58,848 nt of DNA from an uncultured Spirochaetota bacterium (GCA_937872225.1 CALMRZ010000091.1:1-58848), one strand, 5' to 3'; shown: positions 1 through 9,882, numbered from the stretch's first letter. Made by a program: numbers and translations. The notes: generated from the letters alone by a model not told the origin.

Positions 1-46
1 AAAAAATCTATAAGGAATTGAATATTGCGGCCTAAAAATCGCCTAA

Positions 47-670
47 CTCAAGTTATTATCAGTCATTATCATTTGCGGAGGAATATCAATTTACCCGGCC
101 GCGCAGCAGGGGGAAATCATCAGGCTGTTTGATGAAAACAACATGACTGTCCATATCCTGATGGACTTCCCCATCGTCGCCGACCGTGACCTGGTGGTCA
201 AGGCGGACACGGTCTATGACCTGTCAAAGGCGCGGGGCATCGTGACCCTGACCGGCATAAAAAAATTCTGACATGCCGGTTCCGGAAGGGATCGTCAGGA
301 TGCCTGAATTCAACGGCTCATACCAATTTAAATTCATAACCCGGGAGAAAACCGGCGTCGTATTCTCCTATCGCGCGGATCCGGGAGGGAACATACCGCC
401 GGCCATCACCAACATGTTCAGCGAAAAGCTTCTCTTCGACACACTCAGCAACCTGAAGGACAAAATGGTGCGGATGGAGCGGTACGCGGCAGCGGCGGAA
501 CAATCGAGGGACCGGGCGATCTTCGAGGGAATCCTTGCCGATACACGATCCCCCTGGAGGCCGCCCTGATAAACCAGTTCATTGACGGCGCCCGGCCGGG
601 AGAAAAATGCGTTTATGACATTGTCATGGAGCTCGCCCGGGATTCGCTGAAAGACGAGAATAAAAAATAA
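47..670 (+). pseudogene. START-domain lipid-binding protein, broken by frameshifts
   Basis: Three successive frames read as one START (StAR-related lipid-transfer) protein. The first, ending with TGA at 269-271, carries a stretch with MDFPIVADRDLVVKAD. The second (273-569) carries GIVRMPEFNGSYQF and YRADPGGNIPPAITNMFSEK, typical of the START C-terminal half. A third frame finishes at 670 with IPLEAALINQFIDGARPGEK. Shifts fall near 270 and near 530. No convincing start codon is visible, so the 5' end may be lost or lie before the window. START proteins bind lipids or sterols in a hydrophobic pocket, which fits the SCP2, thiolase and acyl-CoA synthetase remnants that follow. Family assignment is by motif recognition; the breaks could be real decay or assembly indels. 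Confidence 0.6.
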
Positions 671-803
671 CGGCGGTTTGCGGCCGCACGCCGACTGCCG
701 AGAGGGGGATTCAACGGCCCGCGGGGCCTGAATGGATCACATGGTCCCGTGATGTCCGTCAGGACACCGGGCCGGACACAGCTATCATTTCAAGGAGCAC
801 AGT

Positions 804-1366
804 ATGAAAGAAACACCGACTGATATCGGAATCAAGGAGCTTTTGAAGGAGCTCAGCCCCAGCATCGCCAGGGAAGCCATCAAATCATCAGGGGCGGAAA
901 AGGGCCTGGAGGGGACCACCTTCTCCCTCGTGGTGGAAGTTTCGGGCGAAAAATACAGCTACCTGGTCAGGGACGGAAAGGAATTCGAAATCACCCAGGG
1001 CGACCTCGAATCCCCCCTCGTGCGGGTGAAAATCGAAAGGAAAAATCTGGAGAAGATGATAGCGACGAAAAGCCTGGACATGCTCCTCGGCATACAGAGC
1101 GACCTGAACAAGCAGAAGTATAACGCCCTCAAAGGGATGAGGGGAAGCTTCACCGCGGAACTGACCAATGACGACGGAAGCGTGACCACCATTGAAATGA
1201 TACTCAACAATGCCATGGAGCCGAAGACCACCTTCAAAATGAAGACCTCCGATTCCATATCCCTGGTAAAAAGAAGACCAATCCGGTCAACCTGTTCATG
1301 TCCGGGGCCATGAAAATCAAAGGCGACATGGCCTTCGCGATGTCCACGCAGCCGTTGTTTACGTAG
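804..1366 (+). pseudogene. SCP2 sterol-carrier-domain protein with C-terminal frameshift
   Basis: Starts at ATG 804 after a good ribosome site (AAGGAG). The first about 155 codons read as an SCP2-type lipid-binding fold (FSLVVEVSGEKYSYLV, SPLVRVKIERKNLEKM). Around 1268-1276, in an A-rich run, the frame changes. The continuing frame gives NPVNLFMSGAMKIKGDMAFA, which is the conserved C-terminal end of SCP2 domains, and stops at TAG 1364-1366. Uninterrupted it would be about 187 residues. SCP2 domains are soluble lipid or sterol binders, often found beside thiolases, and a thiolase remnant lies 2 kb downstream. A GC-rich terminator follows at once. The lesion sits in a homopolymer, so a sequencing or assembly indel is a real alternative. 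Confidence 0.7.
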
Positions 1367-1398
1367 GAACCTCTGTCCTGCCCGTCTGTTCGGGCATT

Positions 1399-1442
1399 CT
1401 CCCCCGCCCCGGAACCGAAGCCGCCGGGGCCGGGGAGTTTTT
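1399..1442 (+). terminator. Rho-independent terminator after the SCP2 gene
   Basis: GC-rich hairpin, 5' arm CTCCCCCGCCCCGG pairing with CCGGGGCCGGGGAG, followed by a T run. It starts about 30 bases after the SCP2 stop. Confidence 0.75.
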
Positions 1443-1467
1443 ATATCATATCATTCTGGACAACGCC

Positions 1468-1837
1468 ATGAAATTTTCAATGCTGCTTTACGGATTCTAT
1501 ATCCTGCTCAGGTTCACATCGTGGAAACACGCCTCTTTCAGGAACCGGGTAAAGGAACTCGATTTCTCCATGGTGATCAGGACCGCCGACGGAAAGAGAG
1601 CACGGAGCTATTCTTCAGCCGGGGGGAAAAATCTCATCTGACCGGGGAAGCAATCCCGCCTCCGATTTCTCCCTGGTATGGAATAACGCCCAGGCCGGAT
1701 ACCGGTCCATGATCAAGATGAAGCCGGGGGCGTTGATGAAAGCCGTCCAGGACGGGTCTCTGAAGTTCGAAGGTGACGCCGGCAAACTGACCGGGTTTCT
1801 TGCCCTGTTCAAGGCCATGCTGGAATGCTACCGGTAA
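1468..1837 (+). pseudogene. Second small SCP2-like protein, frameshifted
   Basis: ATG 1468 opens a frame reading MKFSMLLYGFYILLRFTSWK and then ELDFSMVIRTADGKRA, which ends in TGA near 1638. Another frame continues with NPASDFSLVWNNAQAGYRSM and KAVQDGSLKFEGDAGKLTGF to TAA 1835-1837. The two parts together resemble a small SCP2-fold lipid-transfer protein of about 120 residues. The shift lies near a GGGGGGAAAAA run at about 1620. A perfect hairpin terminator follows. It probably formed one lipid-handling locus with the preceding SCP2 gene. Family assignment is moderate, because the second half is the only strongly SCP2-like part. Confidence 0.5.
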
Positions 1838-1856
1838 GGCGGACGGTATCAACATG

Positions 1857-1886
1857 AACACTCCCCCTCGATAGAGGGGGAGTGTT
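1857..1886 (+). terminator. Hairpin terminator, perfect 13-bp stem
   Basis: AACACTCCCCCTC, loop GATA, then GAGGGGGAGTGTT. The stem is perfect and only a loose T-rich stretch follows. It sits 20 bases after the stop of the broken SCP2-like gene. Confidence 0.65.
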
Positions 1887-1903
1887 ACTGATTTTATAAC
1901 TTT

Positions 1904-2047
1904 GGTGTCAGAGTAACTGCCAGTTTCATGGCAGAATCATCGCCCCGACCGATAGTTATCGGTGAACGCGTGTTAAGATTGGTCATGGCCAATTGAAATT
2001 CGGGTGTCAGAGTAAACACATGCTCCAATAAACAGATAGTTATCGGT
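1904..2047. repeat. Two units of GGTGTCAGAGTAA plus the CCGATAGTTATCGG palindrome
   Basis: GGTGTCAGAGTAA occurs at 1904-1916 and again at 2003-2015. Each is followed about 30 bases later by the palindrome: ACCGATAGTTATCGGT at 1948-1963 (perfect) and ACAGATAGTTATCGGT at 2032-2047 (one mismatch). The pair of motifs therefore forms a degenerate tandem unit of about 90 bases between convergent genes. The same two motifs alternate at 42.3-42.5 kb in the opposite orientation. Confidence 0.75.
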
Positions 2048-2057
2048 AAACAACCGG

Positions 2058-2996
2058 TTACTTTTTCGGCCTGTGCTTATTAAGCCACTCTATGACGTCC
2101 CGAAAAACCTCTTCACGGTTTGTCTCGTTCAGCGTTTCATGGCGGGCGTCCTGGTAAAATCTGTAGGTAACGTCCCGTATTCCGGCTTTAACCAGGGCAT
2201 TGTAGACCTGGAGCACGCCCTTGGTATTGGCGCCAACCGGGTCCAGTGAACCGGAAAAGAGATATATCGGCAGTTCCTTGGGGATCCTGTCTATATTCCT
2301 GGCGTCATTGATGAAGGCGATGCCTTCCAGCATGTCGCAGAAAAATCCGGCGGTAAAAACATCTCCGCAGTACGGATCTGCAATATACTTATCAACCTCG
2401 GCATTGTCCCGGGACAGCCAGTCGAAGTTGGTCCGGTTAGGCTTGAAGGCCTTGTTGAAAGCGCCGAAAGAGAGTTTGTCCAGGAGCGGGCTCTTGGTTT
2501 TTTTGCCCTTGCTTTTCGCCTCCCTTTTCGCAATAAAAAGTCCTATCTTTCCCAGCAGGCCCGGGTCTCCGCCGGTCCCTGAAAGGATGAGGCCCTTTAT
2601 TTCATTTCCATGGAGCATGGCATACTGTCTTGAAAGAAACGATCCCATGCTGTGGCCGATAAGGAATATGGGGACCTTGGGGTTCTCCTTCTTTATAAGC
2701 TTGGTCAGGACCAGCATGTCGTCCACAACCTTGTCCCAGCCATTTTCATCTGCCAGATATCCCACGTTCTCAAGAGCTCCGGCGGTTTTCCCGTGGCCGC
2801 GGTGGTCATTGGCATAAACAGCGTAACCGGCCTTGACCAGCTCCTTGGCGAATCTCTCGTACCGTGCGGCGTGCTCCGCCATGCCGTGGGCTATTTGAAC
2901 GGCGGCCTTTATGTTCGACTTGGCCCCCGGCAGCCACCGGTATGCGGCAATCTTTGTTCCGTCAGATGCCTTAAAAGTAAACGTATCACTCTTCAT
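2058..2996 (-). CDS. Alpha/beta hydrolase, lysophospholipase / monoacylglycerol lipase type
   Basis: Intact, 312 residues, ATG preceded by AGGAGG. The family hydrolyses acyl glycerols or lysophospholipids. The oxyanion region HGMAEH is at residues 37-42, the nucleophile elbow GHSMG at 114-118 (Ser116), the acid in the GSLDPVG segment and the catalytic His in ARHETLNE near the C-terminus, so the triad looks complete. A lysine-rich insertion (about 164-178) lies in the cap region. No signal peptide is visible, so it is probably cytoplasmic. It is the only intact gene in the first 6 kb and lies opposite to the broken lipid genes, which suggests an independent or still-needed lipid-salvage role. 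Its stop lies 11 bases from a copy of the dispersed palindrome. Confidence 0.85.
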   Translation of the reverse strand: MKSDTFTFKASDGTKIAAYRWLPGAKSNIKAAVQIAHGMAEHAARYERFAKELVKAGYAVYANDHRGHGKTAGALENVGYLADENGWDKVVDDMLVLTKLIKKENPKVPIFLIGHSMGSFLSRQYAMLHGNEIKGLILSGTGGDPGLLGKIGLFIAKREAKSKGKKTKSPLLDKLSFGAFNKAFKPNRTNFDWLSRDNAEVDKYIADPYCGDVFTAGFFCDMLEGIAFINDARNIDRIPKELPIYLFSGSLDPVGANTKGVLQVYNALVKAGIRDVTYRFYQDARHETLNETNREEVFRDVIEWLNKHRPKK

Positions 2997-3415
2997 TAAT
3001 AGAATCCTCCTATGATGAATTGCTTCATTAAAAACGTATCGTGTTTTATTTGTAAGTGAAGGGTATAGGGGGCTCCGCCCCTTGAAAAGCCCTTGAATGC
3101 GAGTCGGACGCTTCGCAATGGGTCTATTAATTATAAAACTGCCCCGGTGTCAATTATTATACTGTCCATGGTATATATATAATTTACAGCTCGGGAGAAT
3201 CCCTTTTCGAAATGTACGGATAATCTCACTGTAAAATATATTCTACTCAAACATAATTTACCATATGTTTAAAATAGTATACATTTTGAAGTTCGGTCAT
3301 TCATTCTTAATTGTGTAAAAGAGAGCGCCGCATTGTTGAGAGACATTCCAGACCATACCTGATTCACTGATTCACGGAAAATTCCTATTAAACAAACACG
3401 TTCTGGAGATGTGAG
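2997..3415. other. Intergenic stretch between divergent genes
   Basis: About 420 bases, AT-rich from 3170 to 3310. A short GC hairpin (GGGGGCTCCGCCCC, about 3069-3082) is present. A promoter is expected for the downstream thiolase remnant, but no convincing -35/-10 pair could be fixed. Nothing coding was recognised. Confidence 0.4.
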
Positions 3416-4404
3416 ATGAGAGACGTATATGTAATCGGCGCGCATACCGTTAAATTCGGCAGGTACCTTGAAAGGAGCATCAAGGACCTTGCCGCTGACA
3501 CCATCCTTCCCTCCCTCGGGGAAGCCGGCCTTTATAAAAATAAGATACAGGCCCTCTGGTTTGCCAATTCAGGATGGGGATACGCCAAGGGGGCAGGACT
3601 GCATCCGGGGCCAGGTGGCCCTGCGGCCCCTCGGTATAGAGGCAATCCCGATAAACAACGTGGAAAAGGCCTGTGCCGGCGGCGGAACGGCCTTCCATCA
3701 CGCCTGGCTTGGGGTGGCCAGCGGGTTATATGATATAACCATGGCCGTGGGGGCGGAAAAGCTCCACCATCCCAACAAGATGATGGTTTTTGCCGGTTTC
3801 CTTGGAGGCCTTGATATAGAGAATATCAGGAACATCCTCGCCAATATCTCCGAATACGGCATGACCGAAGACGACAAAAAAAAGATGAAGGAGCATATCA
3901 GACAATACGCCCACCATGCGAACCCGTTAAAAACAGGAAAAAGCAGTAAAAAGAAAAACAGCAAATCGATGAAGGATAAGGCCGGGGAATACTGTAATAT
4001 GCTTAAAGTGTAGATCCGGCTGAGCGACTACATGGGATCCGATACCGTCAAGGACTTGCGCAAGCTCATGGGCGGGGACCATTCCCCCTTCATGGACGTG
4101 TACGGATACGCCGCGCGCCAGCACATGTAGAAGTATAAAAGCTCGATGGAACAGCTGGCCCACATCGCCTCCAAGAACCATTACCACTCTTCGCTGAACC
4201 CCAACGCCCAGTACACCTTCAGGGTGACGCCGGAGCAGGTCCTGGCTGACCGGATGGTGACCTGGCCCCTCACCAGGGCCATGTGCGCCCCCATCGGCGA
4301 CGGCGCTGCCTCGGCCATCCTCTGCGATGGGGACACGGTGCGGCGCCTTGGGCCAGGAGGAAGCGGCCATGTGCATCCATATTCTCGAAGCTCCGGGGAG
4401 GTAA
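3416..4404 (+). pseudogene. SCP-x / thiolase-like acyltransferase, multiply broken
   Basis: ATG 3416 begins MRDVYVIGAHTVKFGRYLER, the N-terminus of a thiolase-fold acetyl-CoA acetyltransferase (SCP-x type). Near 3590 the frame shifts and continues with INNVEKACAGGGTAFHHAWL, which contains the acylation-site cysteine region. Two in-frame TAG codons then interrupt it (4011-4013 and 4128-4130, the latter between ARQHM and KYKSSMEQLAH). The thiolase sequence resumes to about 4345 (IGDGAASAILCDGDTVRR) and is then joined to a different C-terminal tail (QEEAAMCIHILEAPGR) ending in TAA 4402-4404. The last join implies a deletion. Intact homologues are about 400-450 residues. Its function would have been thiolytic or condensing chemistry on acyl-CoA; it is surely non-functional here. 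Confidence 0.75.
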
Positions 4405-4408
4405 GCAC

Positions 4409-5719
4409 ATGTATCTTATCGCCAACATTACAAACGCATTTCGGTTCGCACGGGCCTTCCTGCTTTTCCTCAGGGACGAGAGGAAACGCGGCACCCTTAA
4501 GGCAAACTTCAGAAGCCTGGCAAAAACCAGGGAAATAGAGGAGGACATGTCCTGGGCGGAGCTTGTCGAGGAGAAGGTCCGTAAATACGGCGACAGGGTC
4601 TTCCTCATGTTCGAGGGCGGGCAGTTCACCTACCGCCAGATGGACGAAAACGCGAACCGGATCGCCAACTACCTGAAATCACTTGGCGGCGGCAGGGGCA
4701 AGGGCCTCGCCATCATGATGGGCAACTGCCCACAGTACCTGGACATATTCATAGGCTCCCAGAAAATCGGCATGCACTCGATCCCCATCAACACGTCGCT
4801 CCGCGGCGACAGCCTCCTCCACATCCTGAACCACAGCGAGGCCGAGTTCATCATGATCGACAAGGAGATCCTCGACGTGTACCGGAAGATAGCCGACCGG
4901 ACCGAAAAGATACAGCACGTCGTCGTGAACCGGCCGTCGGGCGCGCAGGCGCCGGTGCATCCCCCGGCGACACGCTCCCTCGCCGAAGCATACCTCCAGT
5001 CCCCGAAGAAGCCCGCCGGCGCCTACGGCAGGGACGATATCTGCTTCATCCTGTACACCTCCGGCACCACGGGCCTTCCCAAGGGCGTCATGTACCGCTA
5101 CGGCAAGACCACGGCCAAACTCCTCTCGATACCGGCCTACGCGATGTACCGCAAATCGGACATACTTTATACCGGCATCCCCCTGTTCCACGGCAACGCC
5201 CTCTGGCTCACGGTCACCGTGGCCATGCACCGCGGCGCGAAGGTGGCCCTGGCCAGGAAGTTCTCCGCGAGCCGTTTCTGGGACGATATCCGCACGTACC
5301 ATGTCACGGCCTTCAATACAATCGGCGCCATCATCCCCATCCTCATGAAGCAGCACCCGAAGGAGAATGACCGGGACAACAGGGTGCGCTTCACCCTGTC
5401 GGCCGCCTGCCCGGTGGACGACTGGGAAAAGTTCGAAAAGCTCTTCGGCATAAAAATCTACGAAGGCTACGGCGCGATGGACGGCGGCGGCAAGAGCATC
5501 ATGAACATGGGCAACGCGCCCGTGGGCTCCATCGGCATGCCAAACCCCGGCGGATGCATCCTGACCGATACCGCGGAAAAACCGGACATTCTTTCCGGGA
5601 AGGCCCGGGGCGGCAAATACGGCGTACCCCGCGTGGCAACGACCCGAAAGGGGGGGCGACCCCGTGTGTCGCCTGCTTCGACTGCGGGGCGGCCTGCCCC
5701 CACGGCGCCATATCCATAA
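4409..5719 (+). pseudogene. Acyl-CoA synthetase (AMP-binding), C-terminally truncated
   Basis: The start is ATG 4409, four bases after the upstream stop and preceded by GGGGAGG. Long-chain or very-long-chain acyl-CoA synthetases activate fatty acids with ATP and CoA. The P-loop-like motif YTSGTTGLPKG is clear at about residues 217-227, and the GYGAMDGGG segment matches the family's YG.TE region with a Met-Asp variant. After GSIGMPNPGG (about 5550) the protein drifts into unrelated, low-complexity sequence and stops at 5719. Family members run on for 150 or more further residues carrying the adenylate hinge and catalytic Lys. The loss of that domain, and the ferredoxin fragment at the junction, point to a deletion. 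It was probably co-transcribed with the thiolase. Confidence 0.8.
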
Positions 5720-5796
5720 AGCAGAATTTCAATTCCGGCTATCATTTCATGAGATTGACCCAGAAAGCCAACATGAGGTATCCGAAGAGATATTGA
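5625..5796 (+). pseudogene. Ferredoxin-type 4Fe-4S fragment fused at a deletion junction
   Basis: In the frame ending at TGA 5794-5796 the sequence reads CVACFDCGAACPHGAISI, a C-x2-C-x2-C-x3-CP iron-sulfur cluster motif, followed by about 30 residues with no clear family. It overlaps the end of the acyl-CoA synthetase remnant in another frame and has no start or ribosome site of its own. It is most simply the tail of another gene left after a deletion that removed the synthetase C-terminus. Ferredoxin-nitroreductase genes such as the one at 7842 are possible relatives. Confidence 0.5.
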
Positions 5797-5806
5797 GTTT
5801 TTTTGC

Positions 5807-5835
5807 AGTTATCGGTTCTACCGATAACTATCGGT
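5807..5835. repeat. Half plus full copy of the dispersed palindrome
   Basis: AGTTATCGGT (half site, 5807-5816) is followed by the perfect ACCGATAACTATCGGT at 5820-5835. The copy lies about 190 bases upstream of the chemotaxis receptor start. Together the two form a longer imperfect inverted structure. Confidence 0.8.
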
Positions 5836-6026
5836 GCCATTTCGGCTGCCATTGTTCAACAATTATCATTTGTAAAATAGAAATAAGAAAGCGGCGATCC
5901 GGCGTAATACAATCAAGATAAATATCATACTGCTCATTTTTATGACAACTCCGGGTAAAAATAACTTGCCTTAAACCCGTGGAGGTATTAATATCCCTCC
6001 TGATTACAGGGGCCAAGAGGTGTTTC

Positions 6027-7829
6027 ATGAAAAAATATCAGTATCCTATTTTAAAGCTTTCTTTGTCGCTTGAGGCTTTTGCCTATTCTTTACCGGTTGC
6101 CATTCTCGCGTATTTCGTGGTTATTTCCTGCAACTTCTTTTCATCTATTGCCATCTTTATTCCTGCAGCCCTCGTCGGGTCTATCACAACCATGGTTCCG
6201 GGAACAATCATACGGTGGATGCTGCTCAGAAAATGCATGAATGCATTGAACAGCCATGACACTGCGGACGACCTGCTGCTGCGCCGGATAAAACTCAGGC
6301 TTCTGAATCATCCGCGATACGAGGCCAAATCGCTCCCGGTCCGGTATTTCTTCGGCATCGGCCTTGTCATCGTGATACTTGCCATCGCCGGGGAAATGAA
6401 CCAGCTGCGATACATCATGACCGGAATCGGCATCCTCATAGCAGTCCCGATCAACATGGTCTTTTTCATGCTACAGTCGGAAATCAGTCTCTCACCGTAC
6501 CTGGGGGACAGCCGCCTTGCCGTTATCACCCTTGAAAAAAATGAATACAAGCCTTTCAAGATATTCAACAAGATACTCCTGGTTCTCATCTCAATCCTGC
6601 TGCCGCCCCTCGGGATTTTTATTTCTTTCATATCCCTCACAACCCTGAAGATCCTCCAGCTTGACAACCTTATCATCCATTTTGTTTTTATAACGCTCAT
6701 GATGATAACGGCATCGGTCATCACTGCATATTATCTGGCCCGATCCCTGAGAAAAACCGTGTCGAGCATGGAGAAATCCCTTGACAGCATCGCCCGCGGC
6801 GAGCTGAACACGAATTTCGTCCCGATGATCACCACCGACGAGGTGGGCGCCATGAGCGTGTACATGAACAGGCTGATGGGAAAGATCACCGAGGTCATAA
6901 CCCTGATCCAGAACATGTCCGGCGAGCTTACCATATCGGCAGCGGAAACGGCCAACACCGCCGACAACGTGGCCCAGCAGAGCCAGTCGACGGCGGCCAC
7001 GATAGAAGAAATATCCTCATCGCTGGAAGAGATATCCGCCGGAGGGGAATCGATATACAACAATATCGAATACCAGAACAAACGGACCCTCATGCTCATC
7101 GAGAACATAAACAAGATGCATGCCATCATCACCGACGAAGGGAAGGAAATGGAACAGGCAATGAAGGTCAAGACCGGTCTCGACATGAACATCGAAGACG
7201 TCAAGGGCAAGATCAGCGACACCATGGCACTGATGAAGACCGCGGCCCAGGACGCGGGCCGCATGCTCGACTACACGGGCCTTATCAACGATATATCCGA
7301 CCGGACCAACCTTCTCAGCCTCAACGCGAGCATCGAGGCGGCCCGCGCCGGGGAATACGGTAAGGGATTCGCGGTCGTAGCCGACGAAATCGGCAAGCTT
7401 GCCGAGCAGGCCGGAGAAAACACCAAGAACATTTCGGAAATCGTTAAGATCACCAACGCCAGCATGGAAAAGTCTTCCCAGGCACTAAACGAGGCCATAG
7501 CGAAAATCGAGAACATCTTCGAGGGCCTCAGGTCTTTCGGCACCATGGTCAACACCATCGGCGAGATGACGCGCCGCGACATGGAGATCAACAACGGCCT
7601 CAAGGATGACGCCGAACATTTCCTCCAGCGGGCCAACGAGATCATGAAAGCCATGGAAGAACAGAAGAGCGCGGTCGATGAAATCGTCAAATCGATAACC
7701 GTGATCAACACGACTACCCAGAGCAATTCGGCCTCCAGCGAAGAACTGACGGCGGCCGCAGAAAGCATCGCCCAGACCGCAAAGCTGCTCAAGGATGAAA
7801 TCGGATTCTTCAAGATTCTACACTCATAA
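6027..7829 (+). CDS. Methyl-accepting chemotaxis protein with multi-span membrane domain
   Basis: The start is ATG 6027 ([11 protein letters not shown]), preceded by AAGAGG; 600 residues. About six hydrophobic segments occupy roughly residues 10-250, with only short connecting loops, so sensing is probably within the membrane or from the cytoplasm rather than by a large periplasmic domain. A HAMP linker follows (about 245-300, with [13 protein letters not shown]). The long coiled-coil signalling domain runs to the end, with the hairpin tip [15 protein letters not shown] and [15 protein letters not shown]. It should relay to CheA/CheW. It closely matches the receptor at 54646-56259 in architecture ([13 protein letters not shown] at the same HAMP site), so the two are paralogues. 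No CheW-binding or methylation residues were assigned individually. Confidence 0.9.
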   Translation: MKKYQYPILKLSLSLEAFAYSLPVAILAYFVVISCNFFSSIAIFIPAALVGSITTMVPGTIIRWMLLRKCMNALNSHDTADDLLLRRIKLRLLNHPRYEAKSLPVRYFFGIGLVIVILAIAGEMNQLRYIMTGIGILIAVPINMVFFMLQSEISLSPYLGDSRLAVITLEKNEYKPFKIFNKILLVLISILLPPLGIFISFISLTTLKILQLDNLIIHFVFITLMMITASVITAYYLARSLRKTVSSMEKSLDSIARGELNTNFVPMITTDEVGAMSVYMNRLMGKITEVITLIQNMSGELTISAAETANTADNVAQQSQSTAATIEEISSSLEEISAGGESIYNNIEYQNKRTLMLIENINKMHAIITDEGKEMEQAMKVKTGLDMNIEDVKGKISDTMALMKTAAQDAGRMLDYTGLINDISDRTNLLSLNASIEAARAGEYGKGFAVVADEIGKLAEQAGENTKNISEIVKITNASMEKSSQALNEAIAKIENIFEGLRSFGTMVNTIGEMTRRDMEINNGLKDDAEHFLQRANEIMKAMEEQKSAVDEIVKSITVINTTTQSNSASSEELTAAAESIAQTAKLLKDEIGFFKILHS

Positions 7830-7841
7830 AAGGGAAACAGT

Positions 7842-8696
7842 ATGATGATCACCCGCATCGACGAAAAATGCAGCAAGTGCCTCCTCTGCGTGAGGGATTG
7901 CGTTTCCGGCATTTGGCGCGTCATCGACGGGGTGCCGACGCCGGTCGAGCAGGACCTGTGCAACCGCTGCAGCCACTGCATCGCCATATGCCCCCGCGGC
8001 GCCATCCGGCACGAAGGCCTTGACGGCAGGCAGGCCGCGCGGGTCAACAGGAAAAATATCAGGCCGGAAGTCTACCGGGACATCATCATGGGACGCAGGA
8101 GCATCAGGCATTACCGTGACCGGGAAGTGCCGCGGGATGTAATCGAAAAGATCATCGACCTGGCGCGATACGCCCCCACCGCCAGCAACGACCAGAATGT
8201 CGGGTATATTGTAATAACAAACAAAAAAATCCTGTCTGAAATCTCAAAGAGGATCTTCGGTATTGCCAACAAATTCTATGAACTGTTCGATTCAGGCCTC
8301 GGCAAGATTATAAAGAATTCAACGGGATTGAAAAATTTCCGCTACATCAGGCGCATGGACTATATACGCGAAGAACGCGCGGTTTCAAAAAGAGATTACA
8401 TTCTCTACACCGCGCCAGTCCTTATCCTGATCCACACACCGAAAAAAGCGAACTTCGGCTGCGACAACGCCAACATCGCCGCGACCACAATCATAAACTA
8501 CGCCCATTCCCTTGGCCTGGGCACCTGCTTTATCGGCTTCATGACCCTTGCCCTGCGGTTAAGCAAAAAAATGAGAATGATGGCCGGAGTGCCCAAGGAC
8601 GTTAAGGTCCACGCGAGCCTGGTCATGGGCTATCCTGCTTACGGGTTCATGAACACGGTCTCACGGAAAAAGGCCGATATAACGTGGAAAGAATAA
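7842..8696 (+). CDS. Ferredoxin-nitroreductase fusion protein
   Basis: 284 residues; starts 12 bases after the receptor stop and so is probably co-transcribed with it. The N-terminal two-cluster ferredoxin has C10, C13, C16, C20 and C40, C43, C46, C50, the second set in [16 protein letters not shown]. From about residue 80 a nitroreductase (FMN-binding) domain begins with [16 protein letters not shown] and [10 protein letters not shown], and ends with the GLGTCFIGF segment. Family members pass electrons from a ferredoxin module to FMN to reduce nitro compounds, enones or similar acceptors; the substrate cannot be read from sequence. No signal peptide is seen. Possible cysteines and domain order are all intact. 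Confidence 0.85.
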   Translation: MMITRIDEKCSKCLLCVRDCVSGIWRVIDGVPTPVEQDLCNRCSHCIAICPRGAIRHEGLDGRQAARVNRKNIRPEVYRDIIMGRRSIRHYRDREVPRDVIEKIIDLARYAPTASNDQNVGYIVITNKKILSEISKRIFGIANKFYELFDSGLGKIIKNSTGLKNFRYIRRMDYIREERAVSKRDYILYTAPVLILIHTPKKANFGCDNANIAATTIINYAHSLGLGTCFIGFMTLALRLSKKMRMMAGVPKDVKVHASLVMGYPAYGFMNTVSRKKADITWKE

Positions 8697-8722
8697 GTGG
8701 GCCTGATTATTTGAATTTGTAT

Positions 8723-9157
8723 TCAGAATAGGGTGCTTAGGTTTAGCGGGAGCCCCCAGAAGAACTTCCAGCAGATGACTCCTTCAAGGCATTCTCTTAC
8801 AATGGCATAATTTTTAAATCGATAGTTATCGGCATTTTTATTTTTCACAAGCTTAGATAAATATTTTTCAACTGCATATGCAAGAATCAATGAAACAGAC
8901 ATCTTACAAAGCTTCCTCATGTCCAACAGGAATTCATAATCATCCTCGCCCACCTGCAGGTGGAACAATTGCCAGTCACATCGTTTCATTCTCTTTTGAT
9001 ACCTGACCATGCTGCCCAATCTGCCGGGATCGGAAATATCTTTCATGGCTTCCTTAACCAATGAGATAATTATCCCGGAACGGGAAACACCCCGCAACCG
9101 AGCGGCATATGTTATTTGCTTGAAAATGTCCGTACGCATGTTCAAAGTGGTTTCCAT
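8723..9157 (-). CDS. Putative double ribbon-helix-helix protein with an in-frame palindrome
   Basis: 144 residues, no named family recognised. Two segments each look like a ribbon-helix-helix unit: ETTLNMRTDIFKQITYAA followed by a basic helix (residues about 2-40), and FHLQVGEDDYEFLLDMRKL with its helices (about 64-105). The tail reads NADNYRFKNYA and ends in a W-rich segment. It is clearly related to the protein at 54107-54568 along its whole length (shared: QYQKR or RYQKR, VSL with A.AV/AI, DNY...NYA..R, W...WG). The dispersed palindrome (8819-8832) lies inside this gene and encodes the DNYR residues. DNA binding is an inference from the pattern; RHH proteins commonly bind short palindromes. 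A chemotaxis receptor lies two genes away, as with the paralogue. Confidence 0.65.
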   Translation of the reverse strand: METTLNMRTDIFKQITYAARLRGVSRSGIIISLVKEAMKDISDPGRLGSMVRYQKRMKRCDWQLFHLQVGEDDYEFLLDMRKLCKMSVSLILAYAVEKYLSKLVKNKNADNYRFKNYAIVRECLEGVICWKFFWGLPLNLSTLF

Positions 9158-9246
9158 TCCATACCCCTTGTATTCATTGGATGTTAATATGGGGTATACG
9201 AATGGTTTTTCTCAGAAGAAAAATTTTTTAATCATAAAAGTAAATT

Positions 9247-9882
9247 TTATTCAGCCAGCAGATACCGACAGATCATTTCTTCCAGCTCCGCCAGCAGTCT
9301 TTTGTTTTCGATATCCGTTCCGATAATCCTGATGCGATGGATTATCTCATCGCTGATGCGGAAGAGAAGTTCCGCTGCTGCCTCGATATCCTTTATGCGC
9401 ACATGCGCCTGGTATGCGTTCAGCATCGCGGTCATGGATCCGATAACCTTTCGCTCTTCCTCGCGGTTGATTTCCTCGATCTCCTTGTCCAGCAGCATCA
9501 TGGCGATGAATTCCCTGTGGAGGGAGGGATTAATATCATGGGAATTGTAGAACGCCTGAATCATAAAATGGACCAGGTTCTTACCATCCCGATAGTTATC
9601 GGTAGTGTTATCATGCACCTGTGCCTGGTAGGCATTAAGGACCTTTTCTGAAGCATTCGCGTAGAAACGGCGAATCAACTCTTTGAGAACTTCCTTTTTA
9701 TTATTGAAATAGCCATAAAAGCTCCCTGTAGCAACCCCTGCTCTGGCCGCAATCTCCAGGGCATTGGTATTATAGTATCCCTTCTCGGCAAACAGAACCC
9801 TTGCTGCTTCAATGATCTTATGTTTTGTCTCTATGCCCCGTTTCTGCACTGGGGTTCTGGCTTTTTTCCTTTGCTCTGACAC
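9247..9882 (-). CDS. TetR/AcrR-family transcriptional repressor
   Basis: 211 residues. The N-terminal helix-turn-helix is typical (IIEAARVLFAEKGYYNTNAL, then AGVATGSFYGYFNNKKEVL), with a basic lead-in (about 1-20). The C-terminal ligand-binding half is divergent. The gene is divergent from the exported hydrolase at 10033. Between them are two strong palindromes with the same half-site, one overlapping the -35 and one filling the spacer of a good promoter, so it very likely represses both itself and the hydrolase-SDR-hydrolase cluster. A perfect dispersed palindrome (9589-9603) lies within the gene and encodes TDNYRD at about residues 95-100, in an apparent loop that looks like an insertion relative to ordinary TetR proteins. 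Confidence 0.88.
   Translation of the reverse strand: MSEQRKKARTPVQKRGIETKHKIIEAARVLFAEKGYYNTNALEIAARAGVATGSFYGYFNNKKEVLKELIRRFYANASEKVLNAYQAQVHDNTTDNYRDGKNLVHFMIQAFYNSHDINPSLHREFIAMMLLDKEIEEINREEERKVIGSMTAMLNAYQAHVRIKDIEAAAELLFRISDEIIHRIRIIGTDIENKRLLAELEEMICRYLLAE

Noticed and set aside
5979-6026. Longer N-terminus for the receptor at 6027
   Set aside because: The added residues lack a ribosome site and would precede a normal signal-anchor start at 6027, which has AAGAGG upstream.
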